From: Chrysomallon squamiferum
Lineage: Eukaryota > Mollusca > Gastropoda > Neomphalida > Peltospiridae
Length of the DNA stretch: 64,000 nucleotides
Assembly: GCA_012295275.1 (NCBI GenBank)
Contig: CM022665.1
Coordinates: 7,490,976-7,554,975, forward strand
Reading direction: 5' to 3'
In this document: positions 1-15,118 of the stretch, piece by piece
Layout: each line of letters starts with the position of its first letter
Position numbering within the stretch: position 1 is the first letter of the stretch
Position numbers and translations under genes: made by a program
Notes under the pieces: model-generated
What the model was told of the DNA's origin: nothing
Databases searched by the model: none
Seen by the model: only the letters and a program-made list of their open reading frames with translations

Positions 1-132
1 CTGATAAATTATTATCATTAATTTGTTTTTTTCTTGATGTTGTTGTATTTATTATATTATAATGTTTAACTTTCTTTTTTCTTTTTACATAGTATACATA
101 TACATTTATTTTAATTTAGCGTTACTATATAG

Positions 133-3105
133 TCGGATCCAATAAGACAGAGACAAAGTTCCGGGTGTTGAAGATAGATCGAACAGAACCTCGAGAATTG
201 ATAGTCCATGATGACAAGGTTTGAACTGATTCTTTATAAACAATATATTGTGTAAAATACATATGTAGCTCAGTGGATAGAGTGCAGGACTGAGTAATAA
301 AAGATGTTGATCAGAATTTCAGTCATTGTCCTAGACTGGTTCATCAGTGGTTGTTATTTGTACTTTCCTAACTTCAGAAAGATGCTCACAAGAATATCTT
401 GCGTAGTAGTAGTGCCAGTGGTTTTGTTTCTCTCTATTGTTTAACAAGTACCATGCTTTAACACTTAATGTCTGTTACTTATAATATGTTACCCTGTCTG
501 TGGCAAATGCATACAAATCAGATAGAATGCCCAAAATGGATGTTTTTACCTTCACTGGGTACATTTCATTTGTATAAAAAATTATTATAGTATTCCAGTT
601 ATTACTGTTATAAAAGGCTTTAAATTTCTCACTCAAAAGCAACATTTATTTGTCATGTATCTCTACAAGTAAATAAATTGTAAAATAGCATTTTGTGTAA
701 AACCAGTTTTAAAATGTTGAAAATAAATATTTCAGGTAGAGTACAGTAAAACTGAAATCAGGAATATACTGACTATGATTAATGTTGGGAACCAGGCACA
801 TCAGTCACAAAGAGGAAGTTCAGGTCTTTCCAAGACAGTATCAGCATTTGGCATTGTGGGTAGGACTTAAAATTGTTTTCACTGCTACACTTGGTCAAAT
901 GATGATTATTATAAAATATTTTAATGCCCTTTCAGTTGGTAATTTAGTAATTTGGTCTGATGTATAGCATTTAGGATAGTTAGTCACCTGACTTTCAAAC
1001 TATTACAGTAAGTTAATGCAAATTAACAGAAATATGTCATCACAGGTTAATTGAAATTACAAATGCTGAAATCATCAGTGATGAATAGATACACAATACA
1101 TTAATAGTGAAACCACTGATTGTAAATGTATTATTTTAACTCACATGTTTGAATAATTCAGTCTTCATTTGAAACAGTTGATTATTATTCACCAGTATTC
1201 CTAATATTAAATTAATTTGAATATATATATTTTCAGCAAAAGAAGTAAGCTAAAAGAATTAATGTTTCCTTTTAATTGCTGATACCAGAAGCAAGAAATT
1301 TGAATTTAAAATGTTTATCTTCTGAGAAAAAAAAGAAAAAAAGAAAAAGTAATTGACAATTAACATTAATTGGAAACAGACAATTCTGTACATCTTTAAC
1401 TAGTTCCATTTTGGGTGCTTAACTAAATATTCTTAATACAGTTGCTTCATTTCATTCTGGCTTAATTTATGTAAACACAGATATGACTAAGTATGTTTAT
1501 GCATATTTCTTTCTGTTTGCAGGGTTTATTAGATTTTTGGAAGGTTATTACATTATACTTATAACAAAGAGAAGAAAGGTGGCATTATTGGGTTCTCATA
1601 CTATCTACAAAGTTGAGGATACCACAATGTTGTATATCCCAAATGATACTGTAAGATACTTTCATCCAGATGAAAGCAGGTAAAGTGTCTGTTTTGTGTT
1701 CCTGAATAATAAAAAAAATTATGATCTATAGATTCATACATGTATAATTTATTTATTGTCACAATTTTAATTTTATTTTTGGCATCTGTTTAATGATGTC
1801 ATGTCTGACATTGTTATGGATCAGTGAAACTTTTATATATTCTCTTGTAACAGAAGGTGTTTAACAGTTAACAATCATTTTTAATTTCAGATATGTGAGA
1901 ATGTTTCAGAATGTGGATTTGTCAAGTAATTTCTACTTCAGGTAACTGTAATTTCTTATCTTTATTAATTGAAATGAGCTTTCTGTATGAAAAGATGAAA
2001 TTCTGGATTTCTTCTTATATATTTATTTTAATTCTTTATGTGAAAGATATCAAGTGTCTGACAAAACTGAATAAATCACTGTTGTTAATGCAGATCAAAA
2101 AGCATAGAAGGCTGACGTTTAAAAGTATTATACTAAAGTTATATATAATTACTTTAAGAAAAAAAGGTACTGTTTATCCTCTTAAAACTGGATAAGAACT
2201 AGGAATTGACTCCTGCAACTACCAGCCTTAAGTCAATGTTATTCCCAGATTTAAATAAATGTAAAATGTGGATGGTTATTTCAGAAACAAAATATATATT
2301 TGTATCAGGATCAAATCAATAATGATTGAAATTATTATTATTACTTTTATTATTATTATTATTATTATTTATTTTTGTTAACAGTTATAGCTATGACTTG
2401 ACACACACTCTGCAATACAATATGACACCCAGTGTTAATGAAACAGTGTCTGAGAAAGATGGAAATGATTTCTGGCAGAACAGTGATGAGAACAATACAG
2501 CAGACGCTGGACAAATGACAGAAGCTTCTATGGAATTACTAAACTCAGAAAATGGTCTACTGGAATTTTGTAAGAATGGCTCCCAGTCTGTTAGCCCTTC
2601 ACCACTCACTCAAGCTAATAATACAAGTAAATTTTTATTTTCATATCCTTTAATTATGGTTCTCAGTACAATTTATGGAGACAAAATGATTTTTAGAACT
2701 GAAGTTTCGACTATATAAGAATGAAAATTTCAAACATTATATATAACACCAGAAATTTAGTCAGTTCATTCTTATTACTATCTTATTGTAATTAAGTTCC
2801 CCATCCTCTTGACAACACAATAAATGTAATTTTTTTTTTTTTTAACTGATAGTGTTTAAAAAAAGTCTAGGCAGTTGTTTTGACTGTTAATAGTTATATT
2901 CAGGTAAACAGTTTTAGGGTAATTTTTAACTGCATTTCACATGCACTAAATCAAGGAAATAAATATTGTTCAACATCATATGTATAGTGAAGAAAAAAGA
3001 AGAGGCCTGATCCATTTTTGTTTTTACTCGCAACTTCCACTTCTTTAGCTGGTTTCATACTCTTTCATGCTTTCCCTCACTAATTTCAAGTGAAACTGTT
3101 AAACC

Positions 3106-3157
<52 letters not shown>

Positions 3158-6100
3158 TTATTGTTGTTGTTATTATAGACAGAAGTATCTATGGAAGTAG
3201 AAACTGTCCATATAAAAAATATGTATGGAATATTCATTTGCTGAAGAAGTTTGATGAAGTAGCTCATCCTGAATGGCTTATCTACATCATACATGGATTT
3301 GTTGGACAATCTAGTATCCTGTAGAATTTGTTTTATTTTATGAACTTTAATAATATATTTCACTAATGGAATAATTACTGCAATTTAATAGTTACTTCAG
3401 ATAATTTCTGAAAGCCATATTTATTTGTTAAAAGAAATGATAAAACAAACACCTATAATTAATCTTATTGTCACAGAATGGAACAACAGACAACAAAAAA
3501 CGTAAAAAAAACACATTATTTATTTTCCAGTTGTATAATGAAAATTTAATTATTAAATTAAGATGTCATGAAAACAAACAGAATCAATAACTTTGTGTTA
3601 AATAGTATGAATTTGAAGGAATTTGGCTTCATAAGATATAATTGAAATGTTTAATGTGTTTGCAGAAAGACTACATGCATTAGTTGTTTGACTTTTTTTA
3701 TACTATAAGATTAACTGTATTTTCTTAACTGACAAGAAATCTGTATTTATGGTAAATCTGTGTACCTAACACTGATAGGTCGAAGGTCAAACCAGTTTGC
3801 AGGAACTCGGTTTTTAAAGAGAGGAGCCAACTGCGAGGTATAAAATACTAGTAATTAACACTGTGTTGACAATCTCTAAGATAAATTCAGTGACAAAATG
3901 TCACCTGCTCCTTAAGTCATTAAAGACATTAAAAAGTTGATATTACTGTTACAAAACCTAACAGATTTAGTTTATGCAACTATATAAAATATTACTTGCC
4001 TAGTGTTGTTTTATTATTTATATTAATTAATGATGAAAGGTTTTTAGTTTCTGGTATTTTTTATTGTCTTTAATATTATTACTGTTATAAAACACTGTTA
4101 ATTTTTATAGATCTTATTTCTTAGCATTACTTTATAGAGGTGTATATATAAAAAAAAATTGTTTTAAAATACAGGACTATTTTATCTCCATTTATGTGTA
4201 ATATTTCATGCTGTGACTGTCTAGCTGACTAACTGTAATCTTTCAATTAGAGATCTGCGGTTAACGAATTTGGTGATATACACAGTTATCATGGCTAAAT
4301 ATAATATGTTTGTATTATTTACGGTGTGCTGTAGCTAACTGTAATATGTTGATATTATATACACTGGTTTGTGGCTAAATGTAATATGTTGATATTATAT
4401 ACATCTGTTGTGGTTAATTGTAATATGGTATTATATACAGGGTGCTGTGGCTAACCACATTGAAACTGAGCAGATAGTCCATGATGCATCTGTGACATTT
4501 CTTCACAATGCCAGTTTAACTTCCTTCACACAGATGAGAGGATCTATTCCTCTATGCTGGTCACAAGACACTTCAAAAATGGTTCCAAAACCCCCAATTA
4601 TGTGTAAGTTATTTTACACAGAATCCAGATATACAATGTTATTTTAAAACTTATTTTGACAAGAAACATTAAATGATCATTTTTTTTCTTCTTTTGAGAA
4701 GAGAAAAAAGCATGGATAATATAGAAAAAAATAATAAAAATAAAAATTAAAATATATGTCAGACAGATTGATTTTTCATTTAATATTTTTATTTTATATT
4801 ATTTTATTTTATTTTATTTTTTATTTTATTTTATTTTATTATTATTATTATTTTTTTTTTTAACAGGACCTTGGTAATTAAATATGAGTGTTCATTATTT
4901 CATTATTTATTCTTGATATTAAAGCGTTCTTTGTTTTTGTTTTAGTGGACCAGCGTGATCCTTATGCCCATATTGCTGGGCAGCACTTCAATGAACTGCT
5001 GAGTAGATATGGAGCTCCAATCATAGTTCTTAACCTTATAAAGGTTTGTACTGTGATATAGAGAGAAAATAATTGATTTCATTTTATTATCAAATATGAA
5101 ACATATTACAGCTGTAAATAAGAGATATAATGTGGGAGATATCTGAATCAAGATTAAAAATAAATGAAATAACTGTAATAAAATGTTGGCTTTACATGTA
5201 AACAGAGTCATGAATAAAATCTTAAACGACATATGTAAAATAATTTGGCACTGCTAATTCAGTTACAGATGTGTTAGCCTTTTATCTCATTTAGCAGGAT
5301 ATTGCTGATAGAGTGTATTCACACTTACACAGCTGAAACCGATTCACTGAAACACTTTAGATTGGAATAAATAGTAGTACTTGTAACAGAAGTGTAGTTA
5401 TCTGCATCAGACATTATAACAATAAAGAAACTTAATGCAGTATACATTTATTTTTGCATCAGTTTTAAAAGTACACCAACAAATGTTTTTGGGGTCATGT
5501 TTTGTTTTTTAAATGACGTTGTCTGCCTCGGTGTTTCCTAATAACAAATAATGTGATACTTGCAGACAAGAGAGAAGAAAAAGCATGAAGGAATTCTTAG
5601 TGATGAATTTATTGAAGCAATTCATTACCTCAACCAGTTTCTTCCTCCTGAGCATGGCATGCAGTACATTGGTTTTGATATGGCCAGACTAAACAAGAGG
5701 TAAGATAATCTACACACGTACGGGGAGAGAGAGAGAGAGAGAGAGAGAGACTGAGACTTTAACTGGATGTATGGGTATGTGAGTGAGTGTACACAATCTA
5801 GTTAGAAAGATCTGAATTATTTTGCAAGTATATAGAATAACTGATAGTTTCTTGCTTTCAGTGAGACCAGTACGTTATAGTTTTGATACTGTTGGGCATC
5901 TACTCCTTTATTTTCTGTTCCTGGTGCATACATTTAGTATTTTTTGGTGCAACAAATTCAAAACAGTAAGGTGCAAATGAATTAATTTATATATGATCAC
6001 TGACTTCATCTGTATGTTTTTATTTAGTAAAACAAAGTACACTGTAATGAATTAATGATTTTTGTTTTCTGTTATATGTTTTGTTGAAATAGAAATAGCT

Positions 6101-7723
6101 TGCTTTTCTGAATGTGTATCTCTACACTACATGAAGACTGTTAGTCCCTAATTTGTTGCAGTTATATTATGTATATGAAAAATAATAATAACAAGTAAAT
6201 AGAAAAATATAGCCTTTTTCAAGTAATATTTTTATTACAATAATTTAAATATGAATAATTGGTTACAGAAAGAATTCTAATGTGTTGGTGCGGTTGGCAA
6301 AGATAGCCAAATATTGTGTGAAGCAGACTGGATTCTTTGTTCACATGCCAGCAGGTAAAGCTGAAGTGGCACTCAAAGATGAGGAGTAAGTATTCTCTCT
6401 TTTATTTTTGTAATAAATCTGGGTTTTTGGTGGGGGGGTTTTGGGGTGTGGGTGTTGTAGAAATATATGTAAATTCCCAGAGTCAGAAGACATTATCTGG
6501 AACCAATGCTTTTGATGCAGAACAAATGAAACATCCTAAGTACTTCTCCAGTGGGACAAAAAAAAAAAAAAAAAAATTGAGAGAAAAACAATTTATTTAT
6601 TAGTTTCAGACATTTCAATATGTACTCTTGAGGCCTGAGTATGACTGGCATATTTGGCAAGAAAAGACATCCTGTAATATTTGTATCAGTATAGAAATAT
6701 GTATAGGCACATGTTATACCATACAGATAAAGACATGACAATTACTGTTTCTCTCATGCAATTCAAAATATGAAAACATCCAAGATACTAAATCTTGTAT
6801 ACAAAACTATCTTTTGTATTGGAATAGATTTCAGAAAGGCCAAACTAAAAATGAATGTTAAGAGTAGATGTCATTCCTTGCTATATTGACAGATAAAAAT
6901 AATGTGCCATTAAGATACATCTTCTCATATCATTTTCATTTCATAGTAATTAATTTCATCCAGGTTATTATTATTTTTCTGATTTAATGCTTTAAAGAAA
7001 TCCTAATCCTTTGTGATCATTCATTTTCTGTATTAATAGATTTACGTTGTTTTATTCTGTGGTTATAATAACATCTCACATATATTTCATGTATTTGTTT
7101 ATTAATTACTAGGAGGTTTCTTGTTTAAGGTTAAGGAGTTTCAAAGGAATGCGCACACCAAATGGTTGTTGTCAGACAGGTGTTGTACGCACAAACTGTG
7201 TAGACTGTCTGGACAGAACTAACACAGCTCAGTTTGCAATGGGAAAGTGTGTCCTCTCCTATCAGGTAAATGTTCTTCCTTTCCTTTACATTACTTTGTC
7301 CAAATTTTAGCCAGTGATGTTTAGGGTGCCATGGCACTGGCAGTAGTGATGTGTGCCTATGTAGCTCTATGTTCTGTCTTCTGATAGATAGTATGGCTGC
7401 ATTCAGCTCAGCCCATTCCTTGATGTTGTCCAGCCAGTATGTCTTGGTCTTCCCATCTTTTGTTCATTTTAAATGAGATTTAAGAGACAAAATTTCTCCA
7501 GGAAGTATGTATTTCTAACAATGTGTTTTAGTTTAATTGTTTTATACATATTTTAATGTTGCAGTAAATATGTTTTTTTATTTGATTAGAATATGAAAAT
7601 TAAAGATCTGAATACAGTTCAGTATTCACAATATCTACAATGACTGTCAGAAAGTAAAAAAAATAATGTTTTTTCATTATTTTGGAATTAAATTTTGTTG
7701 GATTTTTGTTTTTTTTCATTACA

Positions 7724-7755
<32 letters not shown>

Positions 7756-10700
7756 CTTTATGCACTAGGAGTTATAGAAAGACCACATTTGGAATTTGAT
7801 ACAGACTGCATAAGGTTTGTTTTAAGATTTTTCACGCATCTGACACTTCATACAGCTTTTGTATTACATTATGATAATTTCCCCCATAAATCACCAATGC
7901 TGCTTTTTTGTATTATTTGAAAAAGGAATTTTAAACGTCTTTTACAGTGATTTGGTAGAGACCACCTCATCTTGTCTCTTCATTAATATCATTTAATGAA
8001 CTGTGTTATTAATTAATTAATTATTTGTTTTTATTTCTTTATTATGTATAATTTTTGTTGTTGTAGAATGCTTGAAGATTTGTATGAAGACCATGGCGAC
8101 ACAATAGCTTTACAGTATGGGGGTTCACAGCTTGTACACAGAATCAAAGGTTACAAGAAGATTGCTCCATGGACGTCTCATTCTCGAGATATTATGCAGA
8201 CTCTCTCCAGATACTATAGCAATGCCTTTTCCGGTAAAATAATTTTATATGTAATTATCTGCAAGTTAGCATGAATAATGTTTACACATTTGTTAATTTT
8301 TGGAAGAAAAAAAATCTATTGATTAATAAAGCATTTACCTTTTAGTCACTTTTAGATGAAGTTATAACATGTTTGCGTCATTGATGATTAATTGTGCAAT
8401 GATTATGAATGTTATTATCATTAGACGTAAGTTAAATTGAGGTATTCAATATTAAGATATCTGATTGATCTAATGTTAATTTCTAGATGTAGAGAAACAG
8501 CAAGCTTTCAATCTCTTTCTTGGAATGTTTGAACCTAAAGAAGGCCAACTCAACTTGTGGGAGCTTCCTACAGATTACTATCTACATAATAAAATTGCCA
8601 TGGGAGTCAAGCCACAGGTTAGACGAAGGTACGTCATACATTTCTTATTCAATTACTAATGAATGGCTTAAAAATTTAAAGAACTTTTTTTTAGATATTA
8701 CCCTAGACTTCAGCAGTTCTTACTGTTACGAACTCTGTGTTTTACAAATTGTATTAAGTGTTGTTAAACATTTGTTCATAATCTTCAGCTGTTTTATAAT
8801 TTTTCTTCAATTTAAAATTTTTAAATCGTTAATTTTCTGGATTAATTATACTTTATTTTCGTTTATTTGTTGTAAATTATTATTCAAATTGTAAAATAAT
8901 ATGTTATTTAAAGGGCTTAGATCAAAAGTGGTCTCAGCTACACAGCATTGTTTTTGAGATAACTGATGTCAACATTATTAAACTATTATTTAAAAATTGA
9001 ATGTTATACAAAGTTGTTTAAAAATATATATATGATAGAAATAGGACGGCTGAATCGTACCCATATCAATCACCTTGTGATCCAAACACATATATATTCT
9101 GTTACATTTAAGAATATGTCTTAATAAAATGTTTGCAGTTAAGTAGTACAGCTGTTTTATGTTAAGTAGTGTAGCTGTTGTACATACAATGGCACTGTTT
9201 CTATGCACAGCTATTCACAATGGTGGGATCTGCCAGTCTGCAGAAGTCTTCCTCTGGCTTATGATGAAGGTACTGGATTTCAGAAATTCATTACTTTAAA
9301 AAAAAAAAAAAAATGAAGATAATAATAAATATATTCTGATGTTATTCTTCCGAAATTTATGGTTAAATATTTAAATATTAAAAATAGATAATAATAAATA
9401 AAATAAAAAATGCTGTATGCTAACTTTATGGAAAACTTTTCTAAAAATATTTTGTTTATATTTTATTGAATTTATTGAGACAGAATGTTAAAAAAACAAT
9501 TGTTTACATTCTGTTTCTGTCAGGTAGAATATAGTATGCATGTACTTTTTTTGTAGCTGATGTCTTTGTAATTTCCATACTCTTGTTTGTTATTTCAGTT
9601 AATATGTCTTCTTTAGTAAAAGAAAACTGCAATGTTAGCAATGTTTGAAAACATTTGTACATCAGTCATTATTTTCGAACAGTTTAGACTCATTCCATGC
9701 TGTTTTATTATTTTTTTATTTTTAGAATCAAAATGTGTTGACAAACAAATGGTTGTTGTTGCAACTAATGAATCCAGCGAGACCGTGAATGCCTTCAATG
9801 AGTACTATAAACCATTTGAACTGACAGTGTTTGAAGAGTTATACTCCATGTCTATGACATGTTCTGTCAGGTGCTTATCCATCTTCTATCTTAATTCATT
9901 TTTTGCTTGCCAGCGGCTTTCTAGACTGATCAAACTGATAAAAGATATTTACTGTCACTGAACCCTGGGCTCATTTTTCATGTTGACACAGCAAGAGGTA
10001 TTTTATAGGAATCACCACTCACAGTACAACAAACAGTTTTTGATGCACTTGTTGTGGAACTTGAATGAGAAATACTGTATGGGTACTTTAAGGAGGTTTC
10101 AGTGTATTACTGTTATGGACGTTTTAATTGGCTCAAATATGCTCTTAACTGAATAACAGATATATTATCATTATATAGTCTTAACTGGATAACATACATA
10201 ATGATTAAATGTAAGTCAGCTAAAATACTGATAATGGTTTTATGATCAGTCCTGCTGTATGTAAACATATTTTCATTGCAACCATTGCTTCACTGATACT
10301 GTAGAGAAAACTAATTTATATATTCTCCTGCCTGAGGAAAGGTATATTAGAATTGTTAATGCAAAGATTAATTAGCTCACAGTTCAGTGACAGTGACATT
10401 TAGTCAAAGTTAAACTGGATGTTCAGTCATAGATTTGCACAGTTATTTTTTTTATTCATTTTCTTTTCTAATGTAAAAGAATATAACTGGGCTCTATTGA
10501 AAGTTTCGTATGTAATCATAACAGTTTGTAATAGCATTTGAAAGAAAAAAAAACATGAATGGAAGTTTTTACAAATATGCAAGATTTTACAAATATGCAG
10601 TTGATTGCTGCAAAGTAAAACAAAGATAAATCTAGAGATATTAAACAGGAGAGTGATCAGGCTGTTTTTGGAATTGTTTTATTTTGTGGAAGTGAAGGTG

Positions 10701-11610
10701 ATAGATAATAAGTGAATGTTGATGATTAAGATATTTTAATTTCAGAGATTTTATGCCTAAAACAGCGACAGACTCTAGTCCATTCATCTTAAGACGGACA
10801 CAGCCAAGCATTCGGCTGCAGAAAAGCGGGTAAATTGATGTTTAAAACATGGGATGCTGTTTAAAACAAATATTTAAAATAATCAGTGACCTTGCACCCT
10901 GGCAGAAGTTTAATTTTGTATGTTGTCTTTTTATTTCAATGTGGCACTGTTTGTTTTCATTTATCTGTTCAAAATGTGTTTAACTGCTTCTTCAGCAGCT
11001 GATCCCAAAACCAGCAAAATAACAACATAGTCTGTAAAATTTACTTATCATGCTTACTTGTAAAATACTGAAGAAATAATCACTACAGTTTAAAGCTTGA
11101 CCATCAGTTTTGTTTCTTCATATAGAAATTAATTTAATAACCAACAATATATAACAATGCTTGTCTGCTAGCAGTAATATTTTTAAATTTTTCATTCATA
11201 AACTGTGATATATTGTGTTCTTAGATGCGATAGTTTAATGTTGTCTTTGTTGTTGTATTACATTTATTTATTTATTTTGAAAAAATTGCTAAATATAATT
11301 TCTTAATTTAATTAAATTAAGTATTATGAGGAAGATTTGAGTAGTGAATTTAAATAGTTTGCATGGTTATGTTGTTGTTTTTTTTATTGCACGGTTCATT
11401 TGCATATTGTTGTGTTGTAGAGTGGCAACCTTCCAAAGAAACCAAAGCTGCACAAATCTATCTTTCACTGCCAGGTTGGTGATGGATATTGAATATAAAC
11501 AATAATAACTGACACATTTGTAAAACCGAAACATTAAAAATTGTTTCACATGTACAACAAAACTGAGAGGATTGACAAAAAGTTAATAAAAATTAAATTA
11601 TTGACAAAAA

Positions 11611-11641
<31 letters not shown>

Positions 11642-14609
11642 AAATAATAATAAATAAAAATGAATATAATTTGGATAAAGTGATAAAAATAAATATATTT
11701 AAAATGTATGTGAAATCTGCAACATGTTGCTGAAGTATTTATTATTGAATACTTTTTAATATAACCTGTTTTATTTATTTTAATTTTCTGCTAAATATTA
11801 TTATTAGGCACTATTTCTATTAGGTATTTTACATTAAAACTGACAATTTTAGGGGACGTCTCACACAGAAATGTCAGAAGCAAAAACCTACTTAATCATT
11901 TTAAAAAACAATAAATATGTTCTGACATTGAAGTGAAAATACTCCTTCTTATGTTACTGTTACAATTAGAGCTTCTACAAAATGTTTAAATAGTTCTCCG
12001 ATTTCATAAAAAGTATAACTCATAAAACCATGTAAAAAGAAAGTTATTTTTATATTTTTTTTATATTTGAGTTTAAGAATTTGTGTTTCATCTTGCATGT
12101 AAGGTATTTTTCTTTATTGTTTTAGATACGTATGGTGTAAATATTTGTAGAGCACACTTTATTTATTTAGAATATGTCTACAATCATATTTGCTTTTTTC
12201 TGAACATTTGTCATTGTTTTCATTTTTATATTGCTGTTGCTGTTTCCCTTAGGATAATACCTTCTGTGTAGCAGTAATATATCCAACCTTTCATATTATT
12301 TTTTTTCCTCTTTTTTTATTATTATTTTTTATTTTTTATTTTATTTTTTGTATCACTGAAAAATTTGATTTTCTGTGTTATTAGAAAACATAATCATTTT
12401 AATGATGCCTTTTAATATATTCATCAGACAAGAGACAAATCCAAATTTATCTGGCAAGGATTCTACATCATCAGTAGCTTCACAGGGGTCAGAGGGCAGC
12501 ACAAGCAGCACAGATGAATCTGATGTTGAAGGAGGAGTGAATTTGTCTGATTCATCAAGTCCTTATGATTCTGATCATGTTTCCAGTTACATTTCATTCA
12601 AAGTGAGCAGTTTGTTCTCAGACCATTCTATTTCTTTCCTGATACATTTTCAGAGATGAAAGATTTTCTATTTTTTTAAATTTATTTTATTTTTATTTTA
12701 TTTTTATCAAAAAGTCCAGAGAACTAAATTTGCTTTAATGTTCAAATAGACTCCTGTATACTACATATCTGAGTCGGAATGACTGAAGGAATGAATGATA
12801 TTTTATTATTAACAGTATAAAATTAACTTAGTCATGTTGTTGTTACAATAATGGTGTCATGGAGGAAACCCATTACCACTATTCCTGTAACTGCTGTTAC
12901 CAATTAGCAGAAGATATCATTTATAACGTCAAATATACAGAAAAACTTTCACAGCCTTGATAAAACCAGCTGTGTGGCACCAGCCTGTCTAACTGTTACT
13001 GTTTTTCCCAATCAGGATCTGTTCCCATCAATGAAAGATGTGTATGACACAGATATTGCAGACCTCAACAAACGTGACCTCAAACTTTATGAAAGGTCAG
13101 TGACTTTTTTTTTTTTTTTGTGTATAAGCAGGTGTGATGGGTATATTTTATATTATCACAATTTATTCTTTCTTTATAGTAACTCGGAAAACTAATAATG
13201 TGATAGTGTCAGGTTTACATATATCTGTAATGAATTGTATTAATATAATATTATTTTATATTACAAGAATAATTTTTAAAAATCCCCCCAAAAACAAGGT
13301 TATATAAAAGATATAATTATGTGACATTTTAAAAGTTCATTTGATTCAATGATGATACTTCTTGTTTAGTTCTATTTATACCCAGTAGATAATTTTGTAA
13401 ATAAGAAATTACATATAAAACATTGTCCATTCAGAAGGTCTTGTTTCTGGTGTATTTTGATAATTTTATCTTCAACCTAGTTGCTGATTCCAAATTAATT
13501 GTCCTGTAAATAATGTATTCTTACAGAATGAAAAGAGGTATTTTAATTATTCTGCTTTATGGTAACTAGATATATAGAGATAGAGAAATGTTCAAAAGAA
13601 AATACCATCATTGGTGGACATCTTGAAAAGCAACAAAAGAAATCTTCAGACTGGAAAGCTGAAACCAAACCTAGGAAAGTGTCCCAAGGTGTTGACATGT
13701 AAGTTGTTTATCATTTGAATTTTTGTTATTTTTAATTTCTATTTTTTTAATATTCAGTTTTTTGCAGTACCATTTGAGCATAAGGAGTTAATATTTTAAC
13801 AAAAAAAAAAAAAAAAAAACTTTTATGCCTGAATGATTAATTTTTTACCATCACATGTTGTTTTTATTAACAACATGATGCTCAATAAACAGTTAGGCAA
13901 GCAGCCTGTAGAGACAAAAATATCAGCCATTTTGACCAGGGAGTTCAAGGTATGAGGTACATGATTTCGTGGGAGGCAGGTCAGGGTCCAAAGGATTAAT
14001 ATTTACCAGTTTGGCTGTTAATAATTATAAAATAGGCATTAATGAATAAAATTTACACTAATCTTTCCTGAAAGTAAATAGAATAAAAAAATATGAAACA
14101 ATGTATATGTGGTAGGACTTTTTGTGTGGAGGGGGTGATACTTTTACAGAAGTCAGTTTTAGATTAGCTAATTTTATAAGTAGTATGTAACAGAAATTAT
14201 TACTGTAAATGATTAAGAAAAAAAAAATTAAATATTGTTTGGCAAGAGCATTTAAAAATGGATATTATTTTAAATTGACTGTTAACTATGTGCTGATATG
14301 TATCATTTCTAATCTTTATTTTTTCTTTAAATATAATAAATAATGGTTTAAAAAGTTAACTCTGTTTTAAAAAGACACTTGACTGAAAAATGAAAGTTAT
14401 ATCACAGATTTGATGTTTTGAATATTTTCAGATACCCGATTAGTGGTTTCAAGCTGGACAGCAGTGTTTCTGTGGAACCTCCTCCAGTGAGTCGCAAAGC
14501 CAAGGAAATATATACAGCATACATTAAACGTGGAATGTATGGGGCAGGATCTCCATCTAAAGTTGATCTTCAGACTTACGCAAAATATGTTAGTAGCAAA
14601 TATCGCTGA
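133..14609 (+). CDS. FIG4: FIG4 polyphosphoinositide 5-phosphatase (Sac domain), 5' partial
   Basis: FIG4 removes the 5-phosphate of PI(3,5)P2 on endolysosomal membranes and scaffolds the PIKfyve-VAC14 complex (known for the family). Seen: 22 exons, all in phase: 133-218, 736-859, 1523-1679, 1891-1941, 2385-2626, 3179-3313, 3737-3837, 4441-4603, 4946-5043, 5566-5699, 6269-6385, 7130-7265, 7756-7814, 8067-8233, 8487-8628, 9211-9269, 9726-9870, 10746-10829, 12428-12602, 13016-13095, 13570-13698, 14432-14609 (stop TGA). They give about 919 residues; roughly the first 28 lie before the window. Landmarks are [16 protein letters not shown] (exon 3), the catalytic CX5R loop CVDCLDRTN (exon 12), and [19 protein letters not shown] (exon 14). 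The serine/acid-rich linker (exon 19) and C-terminal tail match the family layout. The protein is slightly longer than vertebrate FIG4, mostly in exon 5 and the linker. The 5' boundary of exon 12 (7130) is chosen by phase and its pyrimidine tract. Confidence 0.95.
262..345 (+). repeat. tRNA-derived SINE-like fragment
   Basis: The segment starting TAGCTCAGTGGATAGAGTGC resembles a Pol III box A and D-arm. About 35 bases on, GATCAGAATTTCAGTC resembles a decayed box B. It sits in a FIG4 intron and cannot fold as a complete tRNA, so a SINE head is more likely than a tRNA gene. Confidence 0.45.
3108..3168. repeat. (ATT)n microsatellite just upstream of FIG4 exon 6
   Basis: A run of ATT triplets ends only a few bases before the acceptor AG at 3177-3178, so it occupies the place of the polypyrimidine tract. 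Confidence 0.9.
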
Positions 14610-15118
14610 GAGTCAGGAGTGCAGGTTTTGAAACATCTTTCAGAGACAGGCATCACTGAAACAGAATAAGCACAGCTAGTTCCGGAAATATTTCTAGTTT
14701 CATTTTTAAGTCTTGTGCATTAACAGAAAAAGTGGCTATAATATGTCTTAGAGGAATAATTTTAAGGAACTGAGTTATAGAACATTTTGAAATATGCTTC
14801 AGATTTTAAAAAAAATATATGTAAAAAATAAATGTGATGCAAGGAGCTGTCTACACAAAAAGGTTGATAGAAATGTTGTTAATGGAACAGCCAAACAGTA
14901 TTGGGACTAAAATCTTATTATTGAAATAAACTATAATTAAAACATAATAATTAATTGTAGCTGAACTAAAGAGCTATGATTTGAAAAAGTTTAGTTGTTT
15001 TGTGAACTGAAGTGAATTTTCACAGACATCAGACACAAATTTCAAATCATAATGAACAAAATAAACATTCCATGGAAATACGTATTTGTCTTTGTCTTTA
15101 GTTTTCTTTACACAAATA

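Noticed and set aside
262-345. A functional tRNA gene
   Set aside because: The anticodon arm and the box B/T-arm do not form the required pairs, so a SINE fragment fits better.
3055-3363. 102-codon minus-strand open frame
   Set aside because: It is antisense to FIG4 exon 6 and consists largely of poly-Asn from the ATT repeat.
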